Origin: Trueperella bialowiezensis
GTDB taxonomy: Bacteria > Actinomycetota > Actinomycetes > Actinomycetales > Actinomycetaceae
NCBI RefSeq assembly: GCF_900637955.1
Contig: NZ_LR134476.1
Location: 1,798,001 to 1,862,000, forward strand
Reading direction: 5' to 3'
Length of the DNA stretch: 64,000 nucleotides
Position 1 is the stretch's first letter; each line of letters opens with the position of its first letter. This document shows positions 18,003 to 26,227 of the stretch, in pieces. The notes below the pieces were generated by a model. That model had not been told where the DNA came from. It was given only the letters and a program-made list of their open reading frames with translations, and ran no database searches. The position numbers and the translations under genes are program-made.

Positions 18003-18608
18003 TTATTCCTCGAGTGTGGCGATGCGCTCCTCAAGCTTTGCGATCTTTTGCTGGAAATCCTCGATCTGTTGACGTTGTGCGGCAATCGTGCGTTCGCGCC
18101 GTTCTAATTCGGCGCCCAGATCGCGATCATTTTCGCTCGTAGCGCCACGTTCATCAAGCTGATCACGCAGCTCGGAGCGCACAAAATCACGCGTGGCAAG
18201 CTCTTGCATTGACATACGCAGCGAGGCGATCTCACGCGTGAGGAACTCGGTATCGGCAAGATTGCGTTCGGCCTGCTGGCGATCCTGTTCGGCGCTCACC
18301 CGGTCGCGGGCATCCTGCCGGTTTTGAGCGAGCAGAATGAGCGGCGAGGCATACGAAGCCTGTAGCGAGAGCATGAGCGTCAACGCCGTGAACCCGAGAG
18401 CGGCCGAATCGAAACGCAAATGTGTGGGAGCAAGCGAATTCCACGCAATCCACACGGCCACGAACAGGGTCAGCCAGATGATGAACTTGGGCGTTCCGGT
18501 AAACCGTGCGATCCGTTCAGCGATAACGCCGGCTGCCTCCGAATCGAGGCTGGCGCGGCGTATCTTCCGGCGGCGCTTGTCGAGTGGCTGGTCGAATGAT
18601 TCAGGCAT
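18003..18608 (-). CDS. DUF1003 membrane protein
   Basis: This 201-residue DUF1003 protein has a basic N-terminus (LDKRRRKIRRASLD), two hydrophobic segments around residues 45-63 and 75-100 (the second in SLQASYASPLILLAQNRQ, a family hallmark), and a C-terminal coiled coil of about 80 residues rich in Arg, Glu and Gln. ATG 18608 is chosen because it overlaps the upstream gene's stop by eight bases (ATGCCTGA). In actinobacteria DUF1003 genes commonly follow an MgtE-N/CBS gene, as here, which hints at a shared ion-related role; no direct function is known. Confidence 0.88.
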   Translation of the reverse strand: MPESFDQPLDKRRRKIRRASLDSEAAGVIAERIARFTGTPKFIIWLTLFVAVWIAWNSLAPTHLRFDSAALGFTALTLMLSLQASYASPLILLAQNRQDARDRVSAEQDRQQAERNLADTEFLTREIASLRMSMQELATRDFVRSELRDQLDERGATSENDRDLGAELERRERTIAAQRQQIEDFQQKIAKLEERIATLEE

Positions 18609-19926
18609 CGTCGTCCTCCTTTGACTCGGCGGCGCTCTCAGCGACGGCGGCGTCTTTGTCATCAATATGCTGGTCATCGATGTGCGAATCGACGGCGTCT
18701 TCGTCGGCGGATCGCCAGTCGGTCGGCATCAGGTGGTCGAGCACGTCATCCACTGAAACTGCGCCCACAAGTAGACCGTTATCGACGACCGGCAGTGCGG
18801 TGAGATTGTAGGTCGCAAGTAGACGCGTGATCGTTCCGATGCCGTCGTCAGGGGAGAGCGGCTCCACCTGGTCGATGAGCGAGCCGACCATCTCCGACGG
18901 CGGTTCGCGTAGCGCGCGCTGCAGATGCACAACACCGAGGTATTGCCCGGTGGGCGTTTCGGTGGGCGGGCGCACGATAAAACACATCGACGCGATCGCG
19001 GGCGGGATGTCCTCGCGCCGCGCAGCGGCGAGCAACATGGCCACGGGGGCATCGGGGGAGAGGATCAGTGGCTCGGTGGTCATCAGACCGCCGGCAGTGC
19101 GCTCCCCGTAGGACATGAGGCGCCGCACGTCCTGAGCTTCGTCAGGTTCCATGCGAGCCAGCAGGATTTCGGCTTGGGCTGTGGGCAGATCGTTGACCAG
19201 ATCGGCCGCGTCGTCGGGAGCCATTTCCTCCAGCAGGTCGGCTGCGCGCTCAACTTCCAAGCCGCTCATGATCGTCACCCTGTCCGCGTCAGACATTTCT
19301 TCCAGCACGTCGGCGAGCAGGTTATCGCGCATTTGCCTGGCGACAGCGAGCGCGCGGTCGTCGGGCAGGTCAGAAAGTAGGTCTGCGATGTCCGGTGCTT
19401 TAAGTTCGTTGATCTGGGCCAGCAGCGCTGTTGCTGCCTGGTTAGCCACTCGGGTGCGTAGGCCGGTCACGGCGTTGCCTGCCACGATCTTCGTGTTTCC
19501 GGCTTCCGGGCTACCCTTGGCCATACGCACGTAGAGCGTGGTGAGCATCCACTGCCGGTTGTGTAGCTGCTCAATGGCGACGTCCTCGACCGTCGCCTTA
19601 CCGCTACCGTCAACGAACGCGACCTCGCGGTCGAGTAGCTCACCGAGCACCATGGTCTCAGACGGGCGCTGTTCAAAACGACGAATGTTAAGCAAACCCG
19701 TGGTGATGACCTGCCCGTTCGATATCGCCGTCACGCGGGTAAGCGGGAGGAACACGCGGCGTTTTCCTGTGACGTCGACGACGAGCCCCACGGCAGACGG
19801 ATCCCCGCGCAGGCGAAACACGACGACGACGTCGTGCACTTTACCCACTCGATCACCGAGCGGGTCGAAAACGGGCGCCCCGGCTAGCCGCCCGACGAAC
19901 ACACGGGTTCCGGTTGTTACTGCCAT
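18601..19926 (-). CDS. PRC-barrel / MgtE-N / CBS domain protein without membrane part
   Basis: This 441-residue protein starts with a PRC-barrel-like region (VFDPLGDRVGKVHDVVV, to about residue 90). It is followed by an MgtE intracellular superhelical domain (repeats of DRALAVARQM, RVTIMSGLEVERAADLLEEM and DDAADLVNDL, about 150-290), then two CBS motifs to about residue 420. The acidic C-terminus has no transmembrane segment. It therefore looks like the cytosolic magnesium-sensing half of MgtE without the channel. Overlap with the DUF1003 gene suggests that the two act together, perhaps as regulator and membrane anchor; this is inference. Confidence 0.88.
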   Translation of the reverse strand: MAVTTGTRVFVGRLAGAPVFDPLGDRVGKVHDVVVVFRLRGDPSAVGLVVDVTGKRRVFLPLTRVTAISNGQVITTGLLNIRRFEQRPSETMVLGELLDREVAFVDGSGKATVEDVAIEQLHNRQWMLTTLYVRMAKGSPEAGNTKIVAGNAVTGLRTRVANQAATALLAQINELKAPDIADLLSDLPDDRALAVARQMRDNLLADVLEEMSDADRVTIMSGLEVERAADLLEEMAPDDAADLVNDLPTAQAEILLARMEPDEAQDVRRLMSYGERTAGGLMTTEPLILSPDAPVAMLLAAARREDIPPAIASMCFIVRPPTETPTGQYLGVVHLQRALREPPSEMVGSLIDQVEPLSPDDGIGTITRLLATYNLTALPVVDNGLLVGAVSVDDVLDHLMPTDWRSADEDAVDSHIDDQHIDDKDAAVAESAAESKEDDDA

Positions 19927-19934
19927 GGTTTCTC

Positions 19935-21479
19935 CTAGTTACGATCTGCGGCGTTACGATCTGCGGCCCAAATGTTGGCCATCCACTCTTCGACGGCGTC
20001 GGCTGTGCGCGGGATGGACTCCGACATGCGGATGGCGCCGTCGTCGGTGACGAGGATGTCGTCTTCAATACGTACTCCGATGCCGCGGAAACGTTCGGGC
20101 ACTTTGAGGTCATCCGCGCGGAAGTACAGACCCGGCTCGATCGTGAAGATCATGCCCGGCTCAAGATAGGAATCCTGGTAGAGCTCGCGTTTAGCCTGAG
20201 CGCAGTCGTGGACATCGATACCTAAGTGGTGGGACGTGCCGTGCGGCATCCACCTGCGATGATACTGGTTTTCTGGCTTGAGGGATTCCTCAGCGGATAC
20301 AGGCAGGATTCCCCAGCGTTCCAAGTGATGGGCGATCACTTCCATCGCGGCCGCATGAATGTCTTTGAACTGGACTTTCGACTGGGCGACCTCGACGCAA
20401 CGTTCGCACGCTTCGAGCACAGCGTTGTACACCTCGCGCTGAGTGGGCGTGAACTTTCCAGAAATCGGTAGCGTGCGCGTGATGTCGGCCGTATACAGGG
20501 AATCAACTTCGGCGCCGGCGTCGATAAGGATGAGCTCGCCGTCGCGAAGCTGGCCGTCGTTCGTAATCCAGTGCAGCGTGTTCGCGTTGTTACCCGCAGC
20601 CGCAATGGTTTCGTAGCCCAGCCCATTGCCCTCTTCGCGGGCCTTGGCTTGGAAGACGCCTTCAATGACGCGTTCACCACGCCAGTGCTTCTTGGCCCGC
20701 GGGATTGCGCGGATCATCTCGTCAAAACCAGCCGCGGTCACGTCGATCGCCTTTTGCATTTCAGCGATCTCCCACTCGTCTTTCGTGAGCCGCATCTCCG
20801 ACGTCGCCTCGGCAAGGCGCGCGTCCGCGCTCGCGGCACCTTCCGTGATGCCGTTTTGCTGACGCAACTCAGCAACAAGGGCTTCCACGGAGGCATCCGA
20901 TTGGGGTATCACCCGGATCTGCACGTGCCCAAGATCCTTGGCGAGCGCGTCCTTCATCGTGTCAATATGCGCGACTTTAATACCGGTGGCCGTCTCCATC
21001 TCCGCGGCAGATAGGCGCGCTCCCACCCAGAACTCACCGTGGCGTGAATCGGCATAGAACTCTTCGGACGAACGCGGGGCACGCGGATGGAAATACAACG
21101 TGACCTCGTGGCCATCGCCTACCGGATTAAACACGAGCACGGCTCCCGGCTCATCTTCCCCGCCAAGCCCACTCAGGTGCGAAAACGCTGAATGGGCGCG
21201 GAAGCGGTAGTCGGTGTCATTAGAGCGGACCTTCAGATCGCCGGCGGGAATCACCAGGCGCTCCCCAGGGAACAGTTCGGACAGCTTCTTGTGGCGCGCC
21301 GGAGTGTAGTCAGCCACCGAAAGGCGCTGCGGACCAGGTGGGCGCTCGCCCCAATCTTCACCGATGAACTTGCGGAACACTTTGCCCTGCGGACGCTGGG
21401 TACGGTTGTGCGCCTTTTCTTCAAGGGTCTGTTCGAGGTGATCGGCTTGGCGGTTGTTCTTGGGAAGATCTTTACTCAT
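19935..21479 (-). CDS. pepP: Aminopeptidase P family Xaa-Pro aminopeptidase
   Basis: This 514-residue M24B metallopeptidase removes N-terminal residues ahead of proline. The N-terminal creatinase-like domain covers about residues 1-240. All dinuclear-metal ligands are visible: LIDAGAEVDS and ADITRT (two Asp), GTSHHLGIDVHD (His), TIEPGLYF (Glu) and GVRIEDDILVT (Glu). The last ten residues are a perfect duplication, NAADR-NAADR-N, from a 15-bp tandem repeat at 19938-19967, a recent slippage that lengthens the tail. The gene is divergent from the PHP gene. Confidence 0.94.
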   Translation of the reverse strand: MSKDLPKNNRQADHLEQTLEEKAHNRTQRPQGKVFRKFIGEDWGERPPGPQRLSVADYTPARHKKLSELFPGERLVIPAGDLKVRSNDTDYRFRAHSAFSHLSGLGGEDEPGAVLVFNPVGDGHEVTLYFHPRAPRSSEEFYADSRHGEFWVGARLSAAEMETATGIKVAHIDTMKDALAKDLGHVQIRVIPQSDASVEALVAELRQQNGITEGAASADARLAEATSEMRLTKDEWEIAEMQKAIDVTAAGFDEMIRAIPRAKKHWRGERVIEGVFQAKAREEGNGLGYETIAAAGNNANTLHWITNDGQLRDGELILIDAGAEVDSLYTADITRTLPISGKFTPTQREVYNAVLEACERCVEVAQSKVQFKDIHAAAMEVIAHHLERWGILPVSAEESLKPENQYHRRWMPHGTSHHLGIDVHDCAQAKRELYQDSYLEPGMIFTIEPGLYFRADDLKVPERFRGIGVRIEDDILVTDDGAIRMSESIPRTADAVEEWMANIWAADRNAADRN

Positions 21480-21537
21480 GGGTTCATTATCCCACGTTAT
21501 GCCTGCCCATATCGAGACTCAGGGCCCGGCCACGGGC

Positions 21538-21566
21538 TTGCCCGTAGATAGCGCCTGTTTTACGGT
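21538..21566 (+). promoter_or_regulatory. Leaderless promoter of the PHP-domain gene
   Basis: TTGCCC (21538-21543), a 17-base spacer and TACGGT (21561-21566) end six bases before the ATG at 21573. Transcription should therefore start at or next to the start codon, and no Shine-Dalgarno sequence is present. Confidence 0.6.
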
Positions 21567-21572
21567 GACACT

Positions 21573-22436
21573 ATGACTTTCAGCGCCATTGATTTGCACG
21601 CCCACACTACCTGTTCCGACGGCACCGACACGCCGCGCGAACTTATGGAAGCGGCCGCCCGCGTAGGGCTAACCACGGTGGGAATCACCGACCACGACAC
21701 GATTGCTGGCTGGCAGGAAGCCGCCGCCCAGGTGTCACGTGTTGGGGTGAGCCTTGTGCGCGGGATGGAAATGACCACCCGCTACCACGACGGCGATACC
21801 GCGATCTCAGTCCACATGCTCGCCTACCTCTTCGACCCCGACAACCTCACGCTTACTCAGCACCGGGAGAACATGCTCGGCGCTCGCGAAGAACGGGCTC
21901 GCGAGATCGTGCGTAGGCTCGCCCGTGACGTTCCAATTAGTTGGGACGACGTCGTCGCTGCGGCTGGCTCAGAAGGCGTGATCGGCCGTCCGCACATTGC
22001 CGACGCTCTCGTGGCCCGCGGCGTCGTCGCAGATCGAAACCAAGCTTTTGACGCCCTGCTGCATCCGCGGCACAAGTATTACGTGCCCACCTACGCCCCG
22101 GACACGCTCGAAGCAATCGGCTGGATCAACGACGCCGGCGGGCGCGCCGTCGTCGCCCACCCGCTTGCGCGTTCCCGCGGCAAGGTCGTGCCGCTGAGCG
22201 CACTTGACGCCATGAAAGAAGCCGGGCTGTTCGGCGTGGAAATCTGGCACCGCGACAACCCTGACGAGCGCCGCGAAGAATTATGTGCTGTAGCTCGCCG
22301 TCTCGAACTTTTCCCATTCGGCGCGAGCGATTACCATGGGCGAGGAAAACCCAACCGGCTCGGTGAACATACCACCGCACCGGAGACTCTTACGGCTCTT
22401 GCACACGGAGCATTCTTGGAGGTTCTAACACCGTGA
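21573..22436 (+). CDS. PHP-domain phosphoesterase (3',5'-nucleotide/RNase AM-like)
   Basis: This 287-residue protein has the polymerase-and-histidinol-phosphatase fold. Metal-binding motif I is DLHAHTTCSDG (residues 5-15), motif II ITDHDTI (about 38-44), and further ligands are in RPHIAD, VVAHPLA and ASDYHG. Characterised relatives of this length hydrolyse 3',5'-bisphosphonucleotides or trim 5' ends of small RNAs; which activity applies is not decided. It reads from a leaderless promoter and overlaps the MarC gene by four bases (GTGA), so both are one transcript. Confidence 0.9.
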   Translation: MTFSAIDLHAHTTCSDGTDTPRELMEAAARVGLTTVGITDHDTIAGWQEAAAQVSRVGVSLVRGMEMTTRYHDGDTAISVHMLAYLFDPDNLTLTQHRENMLGAREERAREIVRRLARDVPISWDDVVAAAGSEGVIGRPHIADALVARGVVADRNQAFDALLHPRHKYYVPTYAPDTLEAIGWINDAGGRAVVAHPLARSRGKVVPLSALDAMKEAGLFGVEIWHRDNPDERREELCAVARRLELFPFGASDYHGRGKPNRLGEHTTAPETLTALAHGAFLEVLTP

Positions 22437-23047
22437 CGATCGACGGCGCGATTTTCGCTTCGGCTTTTACCACTCTGCTCGTCATTATCGACCCGCCGGG
22501 CAACGTGCCCGTCTTCATGGCCCTCACCCGCTCGATGAGCAAACAGAACCGCAAGAAGGTCGCCTTCCAAGCGAATTTCATCGCGCTGATCCTGCTACTG
22601 GTTTTCGGCTTCTTCGGATTCCACCTGTTTAACTGGATGGGAATCTCCGCCTCCGCACTCCAACTTTCCGGTGGCTTAATTTTGCTGCTCGTTGCCTTGC
22701 AATTGCTGACGGGTAAGGAACAGGATCCGGGCGACGCCGGAGGCTCCATTCACGTAGCCATGGTTCCGCTCGGCATGCCGCTGCTTGCCGGGCCCGGTGC
22801 GATCGTCGCGTTCATGCTGCTCATGCGTGATGCTAACGGGAGCATTATTGACACGCTCACCGTGATTGCCGCGATGACCCTCGTGCTCATCATTTCGTGG
22901 ATCGCCATGCACTTTTCCGGTGCAATCATGCGGGTGCTCGGAGAGGCGGGCGTCATGTTGCTCACCCGCCTCTCCGGTATGCTGCTCGCCGCTATTGCTA
23001 CCCAGCTGATGATCGCTGGCGTGATCGGAGTGATCGAAAAGCTTTAG
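22433..23047 (+). CDS. MarC-family membrane protein
   Basis: This 204-residue integral membrane protein of the MarC/UPF0056 family has six hydrophobic segments. The N-terminal FTTLLVIIDPPGNVPVF motif and the MPLLAGPGAI motif are family hallmarks. The family was once linked to multiple antibiotic resistance, but a role in resistance has not held up and the true function is unknown. The GTG start overlaps the PHP stop (GTGA), with TTGGAGG upstream as ribosome-binding site. It ends three bases from the convergent kinase-like gene, with no room for a separate terminator. Confidence 0.92.
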   Translation: MTIDGAIFASAFTTLLVIIDPPGNVPVFMALTRSMSKQNRKKVAFQANFIALILLLVFGFFGFHLFNWMGISASALQLSGGLILLLVALQLLTGKEQDPGDAGGSIHVAMVPLGMPLLAGPGAIVAFMLLMRDANGSIIDTLTVIAAMTLVLIISWIAMHFSGAIMRVLGEAGVMLLTRLSGMLLAAIATQLMIAGVIGVIEKL

Positions 23048-23049
23048 GG

Positions 23050-24474
23050 TCAGCGGTTAGCCGAGGCCGCCAGCGGGATGTCAATATCCACTCGCGCGCC
23101 ACGCCCAGCATTGTTCGCAATCGCAATCCGGCCCTTGAGCCCGGCCACGAGCCCTTGCGCTAATGCGAGCCCAAGGCCGTGACCCGGCTGGGGATCATTC
23201 GAGGCCACCGCGAAACGCAACAGCACGTGCTCTTCTTCGCCCGCGGGAATTCCGCGCCCCTCATCACTGACGGTAATCCGCGCCCACCTGCCCGAGCTGT
23301 CCCGCTCCGGAGTCACAGCGAGATTCACCAGGGAACCGGGTTCGGAGGCACGATAGGCGTTGTCGACCACCTCGTCGAGGGCGCGGCGCAGCGCACCCAC
23401 ATCAACGGCGGCCAGCAGACCGGTTGGTGAATCATCCATGGCGATCACATCGCCTTCTTCGAGTCGGTTCGTCACGTAGGCTTGCACGAAGCGCGCCACA
23501 TCCACATCTCCCTCGGTGATGAGGTAACGCTGACGAGCAAGCGTTCCCAGCTCGCTCACCGTATCAACGGCGCCGCGCAGCCGGCTGATCTCCGCCGAGA
23601 TCGCAGGCATCTTCTCACCGGCCAGCGTGGGATCGGACCGCACTTCGGACAGGTTTTCGTCCACGAGCGCAAGCGGGGTGCGCAGCGCATAGGACAGGTC
23701 TTCGGCGAATTGGCGCTCGCGATCAACGTCGGCTTCAGCTGATTCCAGCAACCGGTTGGCGGCAGTGGCCAGGCGGGAGTATTCCTGCCCGCCCGACGTT
23801 GGTAGCGGTGCGACGCCGGTGGCCGTGATTGCCCGGTCGGCTTCCCGTTCGAACTTGCCCACGTGAGCGACGAGGAAGTCTGACAGCTGCCAGGTGACGA
23901 GCGCCGTCACAATCAACGTGGCAAGCGCAAGTAGCGCCATCCACAGGATCTGTTCGGAGAGCTGTTCTTCTGCACTCTTGTGGAAGACGACGACTGAGAA
24001 CACGCCCTGCCCGCCGTGTGCGTCTACGGAGATTGCCAGCCACGAAAGTGTGCCGGCCTGCGGATCAGTGATTGTGCCGGACGATCCGGGAACTTTGAGC
24101 AATTCTTGGACGTCGGGGCTGAGCGTCTCAAAAGGTTGAGCCTCGGCACCCACCTGCTGGTTGACGATGCCCTGCCCGGGCACCCCGCCCACGATCAGTT
24201 CGGAGGGCTCGGTCACCTGGCGCTCCAGATACACCTCGAGGAATCGCTGCGGGCTAGTGAAAGCTTCGCCGGTGGCCGGGTCAATCCCGCTTGCGGCAAA
24301 CTGGTTGATTTCACTGGCCTCTTGATCAAGAGCGTGGTGGATCTCGTTTTGGATGGCACGGCGCTGCACGAACGACGTCATCACCACCAATAAGATCAGC
24401 GCAACGGCAATAATCCCTGTAATGTAGCCAATCAGCCTAATACGGGAATAGTTCTTCGGCTTTGTTTTACTCAT
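23050..24474 (-). CDS. Histidine-kinase-like protein lacking the phospho-acceptor histidine
   Basis: This membrane protein of about 474 residues has the layout of a sensor kinase: first membrane segment near residues 13-33, an extracellular domain of about 140 residues, a second membrane segment near 178-200, HAMP-like linker, dimerisation helices and an ATPase domain. The H-box reads EDLSYALRTPL: the phospho-acceptor His is Tyr262 (codon TAT at 23689-23691) and the next Glu is Ala. The N-box (DNAYRAS), G1 (DEGRGIP) and G2 (GHGLGLA) remain, so ATP binding is plausible. No response regulator is adjacent. ATG 24474 is taken as start, overlapping the ABC-like gene's stop by eight bases (ATGAGTAA); GTG 24486 is an alternative. 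Confidence 0.88.
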   Translation of the reverse strand: MSKTKPKNYSRIRLIGYITGIIAVALILLVVMTSFVQRRAIQNEIHHALDQEASEINQFAASGIDPATGEAFTSPQRFLEVYLERQVTEPSELIVGGVPGQGIVNQQVGAEAQPFETLSPDVQELLKVPGSSGTITDPQAGTLSWLAISVDAHGGQGVFSVVVFHKSAEEQLSEQILWMALLALATLIVTALVTWQLSDFLVAHVGKFEREADRAITATGVAPLPTSGGQEYSRLATAANRLLESAEADVDRERQFAEDLSYALRTPLALVDENLSEVRSDPTLAGEKMPAISAEISRLRGAVDTVSELGTLARQRYLITEGDVDVARFVQAYVTNRLEEGDVIAMDDSPTGLLAAVDVGALRRALDEVVDNAYRASEPGSLVNLAVTPERDSSGRWARITVSDEGRGIPAGEEEHVLLRFAVASNDPQPGHGLGLALAQGLVAGLKGRIAIANNAGRGARVDIDIPLAASANR

Positions 24475-26227
24475 CGTCATCATCACGTCCAGTGGGCAAG
24501 GTCTCGTCTAATAGTTCAGTTTCGGTACGGTCAAGCACCGAGATGGATACGGGTGGGCCAAAGGGGCCATCGGGATGGGTGTCGTGTGCGACCGACCAAC
24601 GCCGGGTCGACGCGCTCGCCCGGCCAGTAGAAATCACTTCGCGAGGAGCGAGCTCGTCAACGTTCCACACGTCGTAGTGATCGAGAATGGTTTCCGGGGA
24701 AGAGGAACGAACCACAACAGTTCCCGGGTAGTCGCGAATAATCTCCTTGAGCACGGCACGTCCGTCCGGGTCAAGCTGGTCATCAATGTTTTTCAAAATG
24801 AGCAGCGGGGGAGTGCCCGCCATCGCCTGCCCAACTTTGAGTAGGCCGCGTTGCGACTGGGTGAGCGGATCACCGCCGCGCCGCAGCGTAGTGTTCACTC
24901 CGTGTGGTAGCGCTTGAACGACGCCGTCAAGGTTCACCGCGCGTAGCAGGTCAACCGGGTCAAGATCAGTGTTTGGCACACGGTAGCGGATAAGGCGTGT
25001 GATCGTGCCGCGTGGTAGGGCAACATCGCGATCTGCTACCCCGACCAGGTGTCTGTTTTGCCGCGGTGTCATCAGCCCGACGTGGGCGCCAGCGATGGTG
25101 ACCCATGCGCTTGACTCGGCAAGCCCGGTCAGTTCGTTGAGCACGTGCGTGACCCGTTCTTCGGACTGGCCGGCAAGCACGATATGTGAACCGGGGGCTG
25201 CGATGAGACTGGGGATCGGCCCGGCGTCGTCGTAGAGATCTGCCGCGTGAACCGCACTGTGGGACATCCCTGGAGGATTGGCGCGATGCCGGATCCGCAG
25301 GTTTTCTTTTTCGAGGCGCTTCGAGCGGTCAGAATACGTGCGGGCCGTATCCATGAGCGGTTCCAAAATGCGTAGCGCCGCGTTGTAACTCTGCCTGTAT
25401 TCGAGCACGCGGCCCAGATCGGTGATCGGCGCGGAAAGAATGCCGGCAAGGAAAATAGCCGTGGTGATCGCTGCGGCTGTGGCACCAAAATTGGTGCCCA
25501 CGATAGCGACGAGCACGGACAGCACAGTCGTCACGGATGCAGATAGGCCTCGCATTGTGCCAGACACGAGTGCACGCCCACGAGCTGCTTTTTGTACCTT
25601 GGCCGAATGCTTATCAATGCGCTGCACTTCGCGTTCTACGCCGCCGGTTTGGCGGATGGTAGCGCCCGCAGTCACGGTGTCTGCGACGACGCCGGACATC
25701 CGGCCGCGCACTTTACGCAAGTTCGACGCAGACGACAGGAAAGGTTTGGCCAGCCCGCGTAATATCGCGGCGAACACGAGCAACACGAGCGCGATAATGA
25801 TTCCGATTGCTGGCTCGAGCAACAGCATTGCCACGAGCACCCCGCCAATGAGCGGCACGCCAACGATAATCGGCGAAATTCCGAGCGAGACCCAGTTTTT
25901 CACCGCGGTCAAATCGTTCGTGGTGCGCGCGATCGTCGTTCCGAGATTGATCGCCTTATCCGGTACGAGCGCGGAGGTGACCAGTAGGCGGCGCACTTCG
26001 CGCACGTAGTCCTGCCCGAGCTCCTCAGCAAACACCCGCTCGCCGATACGAGCAAGGCCAATGAGCAGAGCGGCGGCGATCAGCCCCAACGCCAAGGTGG
26101 GGCTTGGGTTTCGTAAAACGTTCGGCGTCAGCAGTGCCACCACCACGGTTAATACTGATTGAAACAGGCCGATACCGGCGAGCCCTACGAGGAGGAATCG
26201 CCGGCGGCCGACGAACAAGTCTGGCAT
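24467..26227 (-). CDS. ABC-exporter-like membrane protein with degenerate nucleotide-binding domain
   Basis: This 586-residue protein is laid out like an ABC half-exporter: membrane domain to about residue 300, then an ABC-like domain. The catalytic motifs are gone. At the Walker A position stands AGQSEERVT (352-360) with no GKS/T; the signature is LTQSQ (455-459); Walker B is LLILKN, with Lys479-Asn480 in place of Asp-Glu; and the H-loop site reads VRSSSPE without His. The fold is still recognisable (LPHGVNTTLRRGG, DQLDPDGR), so decay by random drift seems unlikely. It overlaps the upstream P-loop gene by one base (TAATG) and the kinase-like gene downstream. ATP hydrolysis is not expected. 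Confidence 0.88.
   Translation of the reverse strand: MPDLFVGRRRFLLVGLAGIGLFQSVLTVVVALLTPNVLRNPSPTLALGLIAAALLIGLARIGERVFAEELGQDYVREVRRLLVTSALVPDKAINLGTTIARTTNDLTAVKNWVSLGISPIIVGVPLIGGVLVAMLLLEPAIGIIIALVLLVFAAILRGLAKPFLSSASNLRKVRGRMSGVVADTVTAGATIRQTGGVEREVQRIDKHSAKVQKAARGRALVSGTMRGLSASVTTVLSVLVAIVGTNFGATAAAITTAIFLAGILSAPITDLGRVLEYRQSYNAALRILEPLMDTARTYSDRSKRLEKENLRIRHRANPPGMSHSAVHAADLYDDAGPIPSLIAAPGSHIVLAGQSEERVTHVLNELTGLAESSAWVTIAGAHVGLMTPRQNRHLVGVADRDVALPRGTITRLIRYRVPNTDLDPVDLLRAVNLDGVVQALPHGVNTTLRRGGDPLTQSQRGLLKVGQAMAGTPPLLILKNIDDQLDPDGRAVLKEIIRDYPGTVVVRSSSPETILDHYDVWNVDELAPREVISTGRASASTRRWSVAHDTHPDGPFGPPVSISVLDRTETELLDETLPTGRDDDDE

Noticed and set aside
23050-26227. Simple pseudogenes for the kinase-like and ABC-like genes
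   Set aside because: Both frames are full length with intact overlaps and no stops or frameshifts; only catalytic residues are changed, which fits pseudo-enzymes better than random decay.
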